The notes under the pieces: model-generated
The model's input: the letters and a program-made list of their open reading frames with translations, nothing else
Database searches by the model: none
What the model was told of the DNA's origin: nothing
Translations under genes and position numbers: made by a program
Shown here: one piece after another, positions 1 through 7,819 of the stretch
How the letters are laid out: each line of letters opens with the position of its first letter
Numbering within the stretch: the stretch's first letter is position 1
Assembly (NCBI GenBank): GCA_016860785.1
Contig: BOKC01000001.1
Coordinates: 62,001 to 126,000, forward strand
Source of the DNA: Patescibacteria group bacterium
GTDB lineage: Bacteria; Patescibacteriota; Minisyncoccia; Phycocordibacterales; BOKC01
DNA: 64,000 bases
Direction: 5' to 3'

Positions 1-2
1 CA

Positions 3-107
3 ACTGAAAGTTGGTTTTTAGGTATGTATTGGGTAACTTTTGTTATGTTCCTAATTTTTTTATTATCAGAATTCTTGAAACGTAAAATAATATTTATCAA
101 TGATTAG
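3..107 (+). CDS. C-terminal end of an MreD-like membrane protein (partial)
   Basis: Only the last 34 codons lie in the window. They encode a strongly hydrophobic segment followed by a basic tail (FLKRK) and a TAG stop. The frame is open to the window edge and overlaps the start of the next gene by eight bases. MreD, the rod-shape membrane protein, usually sits directly before the PBP2 gene mrdA, and the fragment fits its last transmembrane helix. The name rests on position and hydrophobicity only. Confidence 0.45.
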   Translation, partial: TESWFLGMYWVTFVMFLIFLLSEFLKRKIIFIND

Positions 108-1791
108 CTGGTGGAGTAAAAAAATAAAATACTGGTTTAAGAGAAGGCACAATATTGAAATTACTCCGGATGAGATACTTTTGGATGCGAGTAATCTGCC
201 GAATTTTGACACTGATCAATTCGAAGGTCGGCTTGAAAAACCAATTTCCAAAAAATCTTTGAAGCTGGTGTTTGTGTTTTTTGTTACCATAAGTGTTTTA
301 CTTTTTGCTCGAACTTGGTTTTTACAGGTCCAACAGGGCGAAGCTTTTCTTGAAAGGAGCGAGAATAATCGTCTTCGTTACACTTTTATATTTTCTAATC
401 GCGGAATAATTTATGACCGTAACGGTCAGGAGTTGGTCTTTAATGTCAGGGATGACACTGAAGATTTTTCAAAAAGAAAGTATCTTGAAATCCCGGGTTT
501 CTCTCACCTTTTAGGTTATGTTAAATATCCAAGTAAAGACAAGCACGGTTTTTACTGGGAAACCAATTATGTTGGTAAGAGCGGTGTTGAACTTGCTTTT
601 AACGAAATCTTACTTGGAGAAAATGGTTTGAAGATTGTTGAAACCGATGCTTTTAATGAAATTCATTCTCAAGCTGTTACCAAACCGCCGAAAGATGGCA
701 ATAATGTTTATTTATCTATTGATGCTGGAATCCAAGCTAAATTATTTGAAATAATTTCTAAAACTGCTGGGACCTTCAACTATCAAGGTGGGTCCGGTGC
801 AATTATGAATGTCAAAACCGGCGAGCTTATCGCCGCGACAAGTTTTCCAGAATATAGTTCAGAGATTCTAAGTAACGGTAAACAGGAGGAGATTGAGAGT
901 TATTTGAACGACAAGAATAACCCTTTTCTTTATCGACTAATTGGCGGTCTTTATGCTCCGGGTTCAGTGGTCAAGCCCTTCCTCTCGGTCGCTGCTTTGA
1001 ATGAAGGAGTCATAGATCCAAAAAAACAGATTTTAAGCACTGACCGAATGGCAGTACCGAACCCATATGTCCCCGGACAATTCTCATATTTTACTGATTG
1101 GAAAGCGCATGGCTGGGTGGATATGATTGACGCCCTAGCTTTTTCTTCAAATATTTATTTCTACCACATTGGCGGTGGGTTTGGTGAACAGAGAGGTCTT
1201 GGAATCAGTAAAATTAATAAATATCTTTCGGACTTTGGGATTGGCGAAATAACCAAAATTAAATTGTCAGGCGAAGTTTCCGGCACTATTCCGAATCCAG
1301 AGTGGAAGAAATCTCGTTTTGACGATGACTGGAGACTTGGTGATACCTATAATACCTCAATCGGACAATACGGTTTTCAGGTTACTCCAATTCAAATTTT
1401 AAGAGCCGTTTCGGCTTTGGCTAATGGTGGCAATCTTTTAACACCATCTTTACTGAAGGGAGGAGAAGGGAAAAAAGACTCTTATAGTCTGTCACTGACA
1501 AGGGAATCTTTTGAAATTACAAGATTGGGAATGAGGCGGGCTGTTGAAAAAGGAACAGCGTCTGGGTTAAATGTTCCTTACGTTTCAGTGGCGGCAAAAA
1601 CAGGAACAGCTGAAATAGGCAGGTCCTTTATCCACTCTTGGATTGTTGGATTTTTTCCGTTTGAAAATCCGAAATATGCTTTTGTTGTAGTTATGGAAAG
1701 TGGTCCGTATAGTAATACCACCGGTGGGGTTTATGTGATGAGGCAGTTGTTGGATTGGATGAATCAGAATACACCGGAGTATTTTAAATAA
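100..1791 (+). CDS. mrdA: Penicillin-binding protein 2 (elongation transpeptidase)
   Basis: This 563-aa class B penicillin-binding protein cross-links peptidoglycan during lateral wall growth and works with MreC/MreD/RodA. It has a short cytoplasmic N-terminus, one membrane helix near residues 65-85, a dimerisation region, then a transpeptidase domain. The active-site motifs are all present: SVVK with Ser289/Lys292, SSN at 349-351 and KTG at 500-502. The ATG overlaps the end of the preceding MreD-like frame, which suggests translational coupling in a shape operon. Length is slightly below typical PBP2. PBP2 rather than PBP3 is favoured by the neighbour, and a second, FtsI-like protein lies at 6.1 kb. 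Confidence 0.92.
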   Translation: MISWWSKKIKYWFKRRHNIEITPDEILLDASNLPNFDTDQFEGRLEKPISKKSLKLVFVFFVTISVLLFARTWFLQVQQGEAFLERSENNRLRYTFIFSNRGIIYDRNGQELVFNVRDDTEDFSKRKYLEIPGFSHLLGYVKYPSKDKHGFYWETNYVGKSGVELAFNEILLGENGLKIVETDAFNEIHSQAVTKPPKDGNNVYLSIDAGIQAKLFEIISKTAGTFNYQGGSGAIMNVKTGELIAATSFPEYSSEILSNGKQEEIESYLNDKNNPFLYRLIGGLYAPGSVVKPFLSVAALNEGVIDPKKQILSTDRMAVPNPYVPGQFSYFTDWKAHGWVDMIDALAFSSNIYFYHIGGGFGEQRGLGISKINKYLSDFGIGEITKIKLSGEVSGTIPNPEWKKSRFDDDWRLGDTYNTSIGQYGFQVTPIQILRAVSALANGGNLLTPSLLKGGEGKKDSYSLSLTRESFEITRLGMRRAVEKGTASGLNVPYVSVAAKTGTAEIGRSFIHSWIVGFFPFENPKYAFVVVMESGPYSNTTGGVYVMRQLLDWMNQNTPEYFK

Positions 1792-1821
1792 AAAAACACT
1801 CCAACTACGTGTCGGAGTGTT
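1791..1821 (-). terminator. Intrinsic terminator read on the minus strand
   Basis: An 8-bp stem (AACACTCC at 1795-1802 with GGAGTGTT at 1814-1821) is followed on the minus strand by a run of T. On the plus strand no T-run follows. It therefore ends a minus-strand transcript rather than mrdA. Confidence 0.6.
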
Positions 1822-1877
1822 GCGGGCTGTCGTGAACCAGAACTCTCGTTCTTGTGCTGTTCTCTTTTCCCTCCGTG

Positions 1878-1979
1878 TTATTTGGATCTGGAAGGGCAGC
1901 GGCTATTTGCTGAGCACTGTTGCCTCACGATGTACCTCCGACAGTTGCGGAGAAGTGCTTCGATTGTAAAACCAACCAT
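1878..1979 (-). other. Possible very short minus-strand ORF in the mrdA-greA gap
   Basis: The 220-base gap between mrdA and greA is GC-richer than its flanks and ends in a minus-strand terminator. A 33-codon minus-strand ORF (ATG at 1979, TAA at 1878) has an internal in-frame GTG at 1928 preceded by GGAGG at good spacing, giving a 16-codon alternative. The encoded peptide is basic with several Cys. I recognise no family. It resembles the short-ORF transcripts at 25.7-26.7 kb in style. It could equally be a small RNA. Confidence 0.2.
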
Positions 1980-2008
1980 GGTGCCTATACCCTAACCCCT
2001 AATTTTAG

Positions 2009-2036
2009 TTGACTTTTTTGACCCTGTTGATACAAT
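2009..2036 (+). promoter_or_regulatory. Promoter of greA
   Basis: TTGACT (2009-2014) and TACAAT (2031-2036) are separated by 16 bp. This places transcription start about 20 bases before the greA ATG at 2066. Confidence 0.7.
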
Positions 2037-2065
2037 TCATCTCACTAAAATTAAGCAAAAATAAG

Positions 2066-2530
2066 ATGGAAGTTACAGAATATTTAACTCAAGAAAAGTT
2101 TGATGAGCTTCAAAAAGAGTTGGAGTATCTCAAAAAAGATAAAAGGAAAGAGATAGCCGAACAGCTTGAGTATGCTCGATCTCTTGGCGATTTGTCCGAA
2201 AACGCGGAATACCACGAAGCTCGAGAAGAACAGGCAAATTTGGAAGACAGGATCGTGAAGATAGAAAATCTCTTGAAGAACGCGAGCATAGTATCTTCGT
2301 CTGGTGGAAAGGAAGTCTCGATAGGTTCTACAGTTATTGTTCAAAGAGATAAAGAAAATGAATCTAGGACTTTTACTATAGTTGGTTCTGAAGAAGCTGA
2401 CATGTCGGTTGGCAAGATTTCTGTTAGGTCTCCATTCGGAGAATCTGTTTTAGGAAGAAAGAAAGGGGACGAATTTTCCTTTAAAACTCCGACCGGGGCC
2501 GCTAAATACAAGATTATCTCGGTGAAGTAG
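2066..2530 (+). CDS. greA: Transcription elongation factor GreA
   Basis: The 154-aa protein has the two-part GreA layout. An N-terminal coiled coil (residues about 1-75, with LGDLSENAEYHEAREEQ carrying the acidic tip) enters the RNA polymerase secondary channel, and a C-terminal FKBP-like domain follows. GreA stimulates transcript cleavage in backtracked polymerase. The ATG at 2066 gives the usual MEVTEYLTQEKF-type beginning. An upstream TTG in the same frame is rejected because it lies inside the promoter -35 box. The gene is monocistronic: its own promoter is upstream and a strong terminator follows. Confidence 0.95.
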   Translation: MEVTEYLTQEKFDELQKELEYLKKDKRKEIAEQLEYARSLGDLSENAEYHEAREEQANLEDRIVKIENLLKNASIVSSSGGKEVSIGSTVIVQRDKENESRTFTIVGSEEADMSVGKISVRSPFGESVLGRKKGDEFSFKTPTGAAKYKIISVK

Positions 2531-2539
2531 TTATACCAT

Positions 2540-2570
2540 AAAAGCCCCCGCCCTTTGGGCGGGGGCTTTA
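2540..2570 (+). terminator. Intrinsic terminator after greA
   Basis: AAAGCCCCCGCCC pairs with GGGCGGGGGCTTT around a TTT loop. The T-run is short. The symmetric stem may act in both directions. Confidence 0.75.
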
Positions 2571-2612
2571 GGTATGCTAAAATAATCAGCGTAATTAAAA
2601 TTTTTAAAGGCA

Positions 2613-4070
2613 ATGTCTACTCTAGAAAACATTAGATCAGAGCGTCTAAAAAAAATAGAAATTTTGAAAGAAAACGGTCTTAATCCTTATCCGGCCAAGA
2701 CAGAACGAGATCTTGAAATCTCTCAATTTATAGAAAATTTTGATCAATATCTTTCTTCGGCAGAGGAGCATGTTTTAGCAGGCAGAATTATGTCAATCCG
2801 TAGCCACGGGGGCTCAACCTTTTTAGATATTTTTGATGGTACGGAAAAAGTTCAAATATTTCTTTCAGAAGCCGAAGTTGGAGAAAAATCTTACGAGCTT
2901 TTCAAACATACAACAGACCTTGGAGATTTTGTCGAAGTAAAAGGCAAAGCTTTTCAAACCCAGCGCGGCGCCAAGAGTTTAGCCGCCAATTTCTGGACAA
3001 TGCTTTCCAAGAGCTTGCTACCAATTCCGGATGAATGGTATGGCCTCAAAGACGAAGATGAAAGGTATCGAAAGCGGTTTCTTGATTTACTTTTGAATAA
3101 AGATCTTCGAAGTTTATTTGAGAAAAAAGCTAAGTTTTGGAATGAGACTCGAAATTTTCTTATTGAAAGAGGTTTTCTTGAAGTTGAAACCCCAACACTT
3201 GAATTAACAACGGGTGGCGCTGAAGCCAGACCATTTCAAACCCATCATAATGACTTTGACTTGGATGTTTATCTCCGAATTTCTGTTGGTGAATTGTGGC
3301 AGAAGCGTTTGATGGCCGCAGGTTTTCCAAAAACTTTTGAAATCGGCCGAGTTTACAGAAATGAAGGTACGAGTCCAGAACATCTGCAAGAGTTTACCAA
3401 CGTAGAATTTTATGCCGCTTACATGGATTATGAAGAAGGTATGAATTTAACTGAAGAAATGATAAAAACAGTTGTCTATAAAGTTTTTGGAACCTACAAG
3501 TTTTCCGCCAAAGGTCATGAATTTAATTTGGAAAGTAAGTGGCCGAGAATAGATTATGTTGAGACGGTAAAGAAAATGGCGGGGATTGATATTTTGAATG
3601 CTTCTGAAAAAGAAATGAAAGATAAACTCGATGAATTGGAAGTTAAATATGATGGTGATAATAGGGAAAGGTTAACAGATACGTTGTGGAAATATTGTCG
3701 CAAACAAATTAGCGGTCCGGCTTGGCTTATCAATCATCCTAAAATAGTCTCGCCACTGTCAAAAGCTAAAAAAGATAATCCAAAGTTAACTGAAAGAGTC
3801 CAGCTTCTTTTAGCCGGAGCGGAAATGACAAATGGATTTTCGGAGTTAAATGATCCGCTTGACCAAAGAGAGAGATTTGAAATTCAACAAAAACTTCTTG
3901 AAGAAGGGGATGAAGAGGCGATGATGGCTGATTGGGAATTCGTAGAAATGCTTGAATACGGTATGCCACCAACTTTTGGCTTTGCTTATGGAGAAAGACT
4001 TTTTGCAACATTGGCTGGACTTCCAGTTAGAGAAACCCAACTATTTCCTCTGATGAGGCCGAGAGAATAA
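2613..4070 (+). CDS. lysS: Lysyl-tRNA synthetase, class II
   Basis: This 485-aa enzyme charges tRNA-Lys with lysine. An OB-fold anticodon-binding domain (about residues 50-150, GRIMSIRSHGGSTFLDI) precedes the class II catalytic core. Motif 2 is visible as FEIGRVYRNEG with the EFTNVEFYAAY strand, and motif 3 near the C-terminus as FGFAYGERLFATL. The end RETQLFPLMRP corresponds to the family's typical RDVILFP-RP ending. Motif 3 reads GFAYGER instead of the common GLGLGID-R. This divergence may be lineage-specific. The gene lies between two terminators and is probably transcribed alone. Confidence 0.94.
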   Translation: MSTLENIRSERLKKIEILKENGLNPYPAKTERDLEISQFIENFDQYLSSAEEHVLAGRIMSIRSHGGSTFLDIFDGTEKVQIFLSEAEVGEKSYELFKHTTDLGDFVEVKGKAFQTQRGAKSLAANFWTMLSKSLLPIPDEWYGLKDEDERYRKRFLDLLLNKDLRSLFEKKAKFWNETRNFLIERGFLEVETPTLELTTGGAEARPFQTHHNDFDLDVYLRISVGELWQKRLMAAGFPKTFEIGRVYRNEGTSPEHLQEFTNVEFYAAYMDYEEGMNLTEEMIKTVVYKVFGTYKFSAKGHEFNLESKWPRIDYVETVKKMAGIDILNASEKEMKDKLDELEVKYDGDNRERLTDTLWKYCRKQISGPAWLINHPKIVSPLSKAKKDNPKLTERVQLLLAGAEMTNGFSELNDPLDQRERFEIQQKLLEEGDEEAMMADWEFVEMLEYGMPPTFGFAYGERLFATLAGLPVRETQLFPLMRPRE

Positions 4071-4083
4071 GAAACCTAAATCT

Positions 4084-4120
4084 ACACCAAAAAACCGCCT
4101 TCTGGCGGTTTTTTGGTGTT
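4084..4120 (+). terminator. Intrinsic terminator after lysS
   Basis: ACACCAAAAAACCGCC and GGCGGTTTTTTGGTGT form a long stem with a TTCT loop. The T-run is inside the stem, so the terminator is near-symmetric and probably bidirectional. Confidence 0.8.
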
Positions 4121-4165
4121 AGGCACAGTTGTGGATAACTTTCTTTTCAGTATTTTGGAATTTTG

Positions 4166-4200
4166 TGGTATATTTTCCCTTGAAGTGGGATAAAGTGGGA
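4166..4200 (+). promoter_or_regulatory. Extended -10 promoter with MraZ-type operator repeats
   Basis: TGGTATATT at 4166-4174 is an extended -10 element. It is followed by two TGGGA repeats at 4186-4190 and 4196-4200, exactly 10 bp apart. MraZ proteins are known to bind TGGG repeats with this spacing upstream of their own gene. The repeats lie just downstream of the presumed start site, so MraZ would repress its own dcw operon. Confidence 0.7.
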
Positions 4201-4203
4201 AAT

Positions 4204-4320
4204 ATGAAAATAGTTAAGAGAACTTACACTGTCCATTTTAAAAACAACAAGCTCCCGCTTGAATTCCTGGTTCTTTGTAATAAGAAAATTGGCCGGAAGG
4301 TCAAAGTTAAACGAGCTTAA
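4204..4320 (+). CDS. Small basic protein encoded just before mraZ
   Basis: A 38-codon ORF starts at ATG 4204, directly after the second MraZ box, and stops two bases before the mraZ ATG. It would therefore be the first gene of the dcw transcript. The product is very basic, rich in Lys/Arg, with no membrane segment. I recognise no family. A leader peptide coupling translation to mraZ is possible. The upstream purine stretch GTGGGAAAT is a weak ribosome site. Confidence 0.4.
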   Translation: MKIVKRTYTVHFKNNKLPLEFLVLCNKKIGRKVKVKRA

Positions 4321-4322
4321 AT

Positions 4323-4760
4323 ATGTTACTTATCGGCGAATACATTCACACCCTGGACGATAAAAAGCGGGTCTCTTTACCCTCCAAATTCAGGAAGGCG
4401 GTTGGTCGGAAAATAATCGCGACAAGGGGTCTTGATAATTGTCTATTCATCTACGAATTGTCTGAATGGCAAAAAATCGCACAGAAACTTTCTGATTCAG
4501 GGATGGGACGAGCTGACAAAAGAAGCTTTGACCGATTTTTCCTGTCTTCGGCTGTTGAAATGGAAGTTGATAACGCTGGGCGATTTCTTATCCCAGAGCA
4601 TTTGAGAGATTTCGCTGGTCTGAAAGGAAAAATTGTTTTTGCCGGAGTAGGAAACAGAATAGAAGTCTGGAACGAAAACCGTTGGACTGAATACAAAAAC
4701 AGGATAGACAAAGAAGCCGATATTTTAGCTGAAAAATTGGGAGAAATCGGAGCGTTTTAA
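4323..4760 (+). CDS. mraZ: Transcriptional regulator MraZ
   Basis: The 145-aa protein contains two SpoVT/AbrB-like MraZ domains. The first has LDDKKRVSLPSKFRKAV near residues 11-27, the second VDNAGRFLIPEHLRDFAGL near 79-97. MraZ forms rings that bind TGGG repeats and regulates the division and cell wall cluster. Matching operator repeats lie about 130 bases upstream. It heads the canonical order mraZ-rsmH-ftsL-ftsI-murF seen here. Confidence 0.96.
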   Translation: MLLIGEYIHTLDDKKRVSLPSKFRKAVGRKIIATRGLDNCLFIYELSEWQKIAQKLSDSGMGRADKRSFDRFFLSSAVEMEVDNAGRFLIPEHLRDFAGLKGKIVFAGVGNRIEVWNENRWTEYKNRIDKEADILAEKLGEIGAF

Positions 4761-4841
4761 TTAGGCGTTAGGGAATTAGGCTTTAGGCGTTAGACAATTT
4801 CTAATTTCTAGAGCCTAGGACCTAGAGCCTAGAGACTAAAT
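4761..4841 (+). repeat. TTAGG/CCTAG-rich imperfect repeats between mraZ and rsmH
   Basis: The gap consists almost entirely of short tandem-like units. TTAGGCGTTAG occurs twice, then AATTTCTA-type units, then GAGCCTAG occurs twice with CCTAGAG variants. Similar TAGG/CCTA-rich material is found at 21.0 kb. It interrupts an otherwise tight operon and codes for nothing. Confidence 0.6.
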
Positions 4842-5729
4842 ATGCACGTCCCCGTTCTTTTAAAAGAAACAATAGACTGCTTAGGATTTACCGATAAAGA
4901 CAAGATTTTTCTAGACGCGACCGTTGGAGCAGGCGGGCATAGTTTAGAAATCTGCAAACGGTTCCCTTGGCTTCAGATAATTGCTCTTGATGTGGATGAA
5001 GAAGCTCTAAGTTTGGCGGAAGAAAATCTGAAAATCGGCGGTTGTCAGTTTGAAGTTAAGATTGAAAATTTCCGAAATCTTGCTAAGACCATGGATGAGT
5101 TGGGAATTCAGAAAGTTGACAAGATTTTGTTTGATATCGGAATGTCCTCCATGCACATTGATATTTCGGGCAGGGGATTTAGTTTTCAAAAAGACGAGCC
5201 GCTTCTCATGACGATGAAAAAAGAGTTGGAAGGATCATTGACTGCCTATGAAATAGTAAACAGCTGGCCAAAAGATGAAATTGAAAAAATTCTTAGAGAT
5301 TACGGCGAAGAGTCTTTTGCCAGAAAAATTGCCGAGCAGATTGTGAAAGAAAGAAAGAAGGGGCCTATAAAAACCACTTTTGATTTGGTCAAAGTGATTG
5401 AAGATGCGACCCCGAAATTTTACCGCCACAAAAGGATTCATCCGGCGACTAAAACTTTCCAAGCGATTCGGATAGCTGTAAACGACGAACTTGAATCGCT
5501 GAAAGAGGGGATAGGTCAGGCGTTTGAGAGGTTGAGAGTTGGTGGTCGGCTGGCAGTCATATCATTTCATAGTTTGGAAGACAGAATAGTAAAGAAAAAT
5601 TTTAAAGAACTTGAAAAAAACGGTAAGGGCAAATTGATAACAAAAAAACCTCTAACTGCAAGTTTTGAAGAAATAAAAATCAATTCAAGAAGTAGGAGCG
5701 CAAAATTAAGAGTAATAGAAAAAATTTAA
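4842..5729 (+). CDS. rsmH: 16S rRNA (cytosine1402-N4)-methyltransferase RsmH
   Basis: The 295-aa protein starts with HVPVLLKETIDCL, the typical RsmH opening, followed by the SAM-binding DATVGAGGHS at about residues 26-35 and the FDIGMSSMHID segment. The C-terminal AVISFHSLEDRIVK is diagnostic. It methylates C1402 of 16S rRNA with SAM. It is the second gene of the dcw cluster, followed four bases later by the FtsL-like gene. Confidence 0.96.
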   Translation: MHVPVLLKETIDCLGFTDKDKIFLDATVGAGGHSLEICKRFPWLQIIALDVDEEALSLAEENLKIGGCQFEVKIENFRNLAKTMDELGIQKVDKILFDIGMSSMHIDISGRGFSFQKDEPLLMTMKKELEGSLTAYEIVNSWPKDEIEKILRDYGEESFARKIAEQIVKERKKGPIKTTFDLVKVIEDATPKFYRHKRIHPATKTFQAIRIAVNDELESLKEGIGQAFERLRVGGRLAVISFHSLEDRIVKKNFKELEKNGKGKLITKKPLTASFEEIKINSRSRSAKLRVIEKI

Positions 5730-5733
5730 AAAA

Positions 5734-6063
5734 ATGAACACTTTGTCAAAAACCATAATAGTTTTAAAAAGAAGGCAGAAACCCGTGTCTTGGTTTTTAT
5801 TTTTTTTGGCTTCTGTTCTTGTTTTATCTTATTTATTGAGCGTAAATTTGACTGTATTCAGTACTGCCAAACGAGTGAAGATTAATAAAGAAATAAATCT
5901 CTTGAATTTTCAGGTTGGGCAATTAGAATTTGAGCTTCTCTCAAAGAAAAATGAAATAAATATGAATTTGGCTCGTTCGTTGGGTTTTGACGAAGCTCGT
6001 GACGTCAGGTTTATTTCTAGAAAATCAGTTGCTACAATACTTGGGACGGTTAATATTCAATGA
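5734..6063 (+). CDS. ftsL: FtsL-like division protein
   Basis: This 109-aa single-pass protein has a basic cytoplasmic N-terminus, one membrane helix at about residues 19-40 and an extracytoplasmic heptad-like segment (LLNFQVGQLEFELLSKKNEI). That is the FtsL/DivIC plan. FtsL joins FtsB and FtsQ in the divisome and activates FtsW-FtsI. Sequence conservation in this family is low, so the name rests on topology, length and position between rsmH and ftsI. Confidence 0.75.
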   Translation: MNTLSKTIIVLKRRQKPVSWFLFFLASVLVLSYLLSVNLTVFSTAKRVKINKEINLLNFQVGQLEFELLSKKNEINMNLARSLGFDEARDVRFISRKSVATILGTVNIQ

Positions 6064-6084
6064 GAATTGAGTTAAATCAGGTCT

Positions 6085-7803
6085 ATGAAAAATAAAAAAT
6101 CGCCAGCCTTCAGAATCTGGCTTTTGTTTTTTGGTATTTCGGCTTTTGCTCTGATTTTGGTTTTTCGACTTTATCATTTGCAAATTCTACAAGGTGAAGT
6201 CTACAAAGAAAGAGCCGAGAAACAGTATTATTTTCCTCAAGCTAATATTTTTAATCGAGGTTCAATTTTCTTTACCAATAAGGATGGAACATCATTTCCA
6301 GCCGCCTTGCAAAAGAACAGTTTTTCGGTCGTGGTCAATCCTTCTGTAATAAGAAGCCATGATTTCTTGTTTTACCAAATTTCTTCAATTATCGATTTGG
6401 ACGAGGAAGATTTTATTAGAAAGCTTAGCAAGGGTGGGGATTATCAAAAAATTGTTTCTAATCTTGATGTTGCAACCGCTGAAAAAATAAAAAAATTGAA
6501 TTTGATTGGTGTTAGTGTTGAACATCAAAAAGAGCGGGTTTATCCAGCTGGCAACTTAGCTTCCCATGCTTTGGGTTTTGTTGGTTTTGTGGAGCATAGT
6601 CGAGTTGGCCAATATGGCATCGAAAGATATTATGAAAATACTTTAAAGAGAGAAAACCAATCAGTTTTTGTAAATTTCTTTGCAGAGGTTTTTGCTGGTA
6701 TAAAAGACAGCGTTTCCATTGCTGAAGTTCAGGAGAAGGAGGGAGATGTTTTAGTCTCAATAGAACCACAAGTTCAGGCTTTTGTTGAAGAAGAGTTAAG
6801 AGATTTAAACAAAAATTTTAATTCACGTTATTCTGGGGCGATTGTGATAAATCCCAAAGACGGAGCGATTGTTGCAATGGCTTCCCATCCGGATTTTGAC
6901 CCAAACAATTATGGAAAAGAGTCTTCAAATTCAATCTTTATTAATCCGTTGGTCGAGAATGTCTATGAGATGGGTTCAATTATCAAAGCTCTGACTTTAG
7001 CCGCGGGTTTGGATTTTGGCACAATTAAACCGGAATCTACTTATTTTGATCCAGGGGTTATAACTTTGAACAATCGCCAGATTTCAAATCACGATGGTCG
7101 TGGGCGCGGACTTGTTGATATGCAGACAGTCTTAAACGAATCTTTAAACACCGGCGCATCTTTTATTGTCCAGCAAATGGGTAATCAAAATTTTGCCAGA
7201 TACATGTTTGATTTTGGTCTGGGAGAAAAATCTGGAATTGATTTGCCAAATGAAGCCGTTAATATTGTTTCCAACCTGAGCAGTAGTCGAGATTTGGAAT
7301 ACGCCACCGCTTCTTTCGGACAAGGCATTGCTTTAACTCCGGTTTCAACAGCCCGCGCTTTGTCGGTTTTGGCTAATGGCGGTTATCTAATCAATCCTCA
7401 TCTAACAAGAAAAGTTCAGTACAAAAATGGTTTTTCGCGCCAGATTTCTTATCAATCAGGTAAAAGAGTCTTAAAGCCGGAAACTTCAGAAGAGATAAGC
7501 AGAATGCTTGTTAAAACTTTTGATGAAGCGCTTTTGGGGGGCAGTTTGAAGATGGAAAATTATAGTATCGCGGCAAAAACCGGTACCGCCCAAGTAGCGA
7601 AGGAAGACGGGCGAGGTTATTATGACGACAGGTTTTTGCATACTTTTTTTGGTTATTTCCCCGCTTTCGACGCTAAATTTTTGGTCTTTCTGTTTACTTA
7701 CGATCCGAAAGGCGTAAGATATGCTTCCGAATCTTTATCTGTGCCGTTTATGGATATTGCCAAATATCTCATCAATTATTATGAAATAACGCCGGACAGA
7801 TAA
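6085..7803 (+). CDS. ftsI: Septal penicillin-binding protein FtsI (PBP3)
   Basis: This is a 572-aa class B transpeptidase with one N-terminal membrane helix (about residues 10-32), a PBP dimerisation domain and a transpeptidase domain. The active-site residues are Ser298/Lys301 in SIIK, SLN at 353-355 and KTG at 498-500. It cross-links septal peptidoglycan. It lies between the FtsL-like gene and murF, as expected for ftsI, and contrasts with the PBP2 gene at the window start. Confidence 0.93.
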   Translation: MKNKKSPAFRIWLLFFGISAFALILVFRLYHLQILQGEVYKERAEKQYYFPQANIFNRGSIFFTNKDGTSFPAALQKNSFSVVVNPSVIRSHDFLFYQISSIIDLDEEDFIRKLSKGGDYQKIVSNLDVATAEKIKKLNLIGVSVEHQKERVYPAGNLASHALGFVGFVEHSRVGQYGIERYYENTLKRENQSVFVNFFAEVFAGIKDSVSIAEVQEKEGDVLVSIEPQVQAFVEEELRDLNKNFNSRYSGAIVINPKDGAIVAMASHPDFDPNNYGKESSNSIFINPLVENVYEMGSIIKALTLAAGLDFGTIKPESTYFDPGVITLNNRQISNHDGRGRGLVDMQTVLNESLNTGASFIVQQMGNQNFARYMFDFGLGEKSGIDLPNEAVNIVSNLSSSRDLEYATASFGQGIALTPVSTARALSVLANGGYLINPHLTRKVQYKNGFSRQISYQSGKRVLKPETSEEISRMLVKTFDEALLGGSLKMENYSIAAKTGTAQVAKEDGRGYYDDRFLHTFFGYFPAFDAKFLVFLFTYDPKGVRYASESLSVPFMDIAKYLINYYEITPDR

Positions 7804-7819
7804 TGACGGCCTGCAAGAT

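Noticed and set aside
2009-2065. N-terminal extension of GreA from TTG 2009
   Set aside because: The extension would begin inside the -35 box of the greA promoter and is not found in GreA proteins; ATG 2066 gives the normal start.
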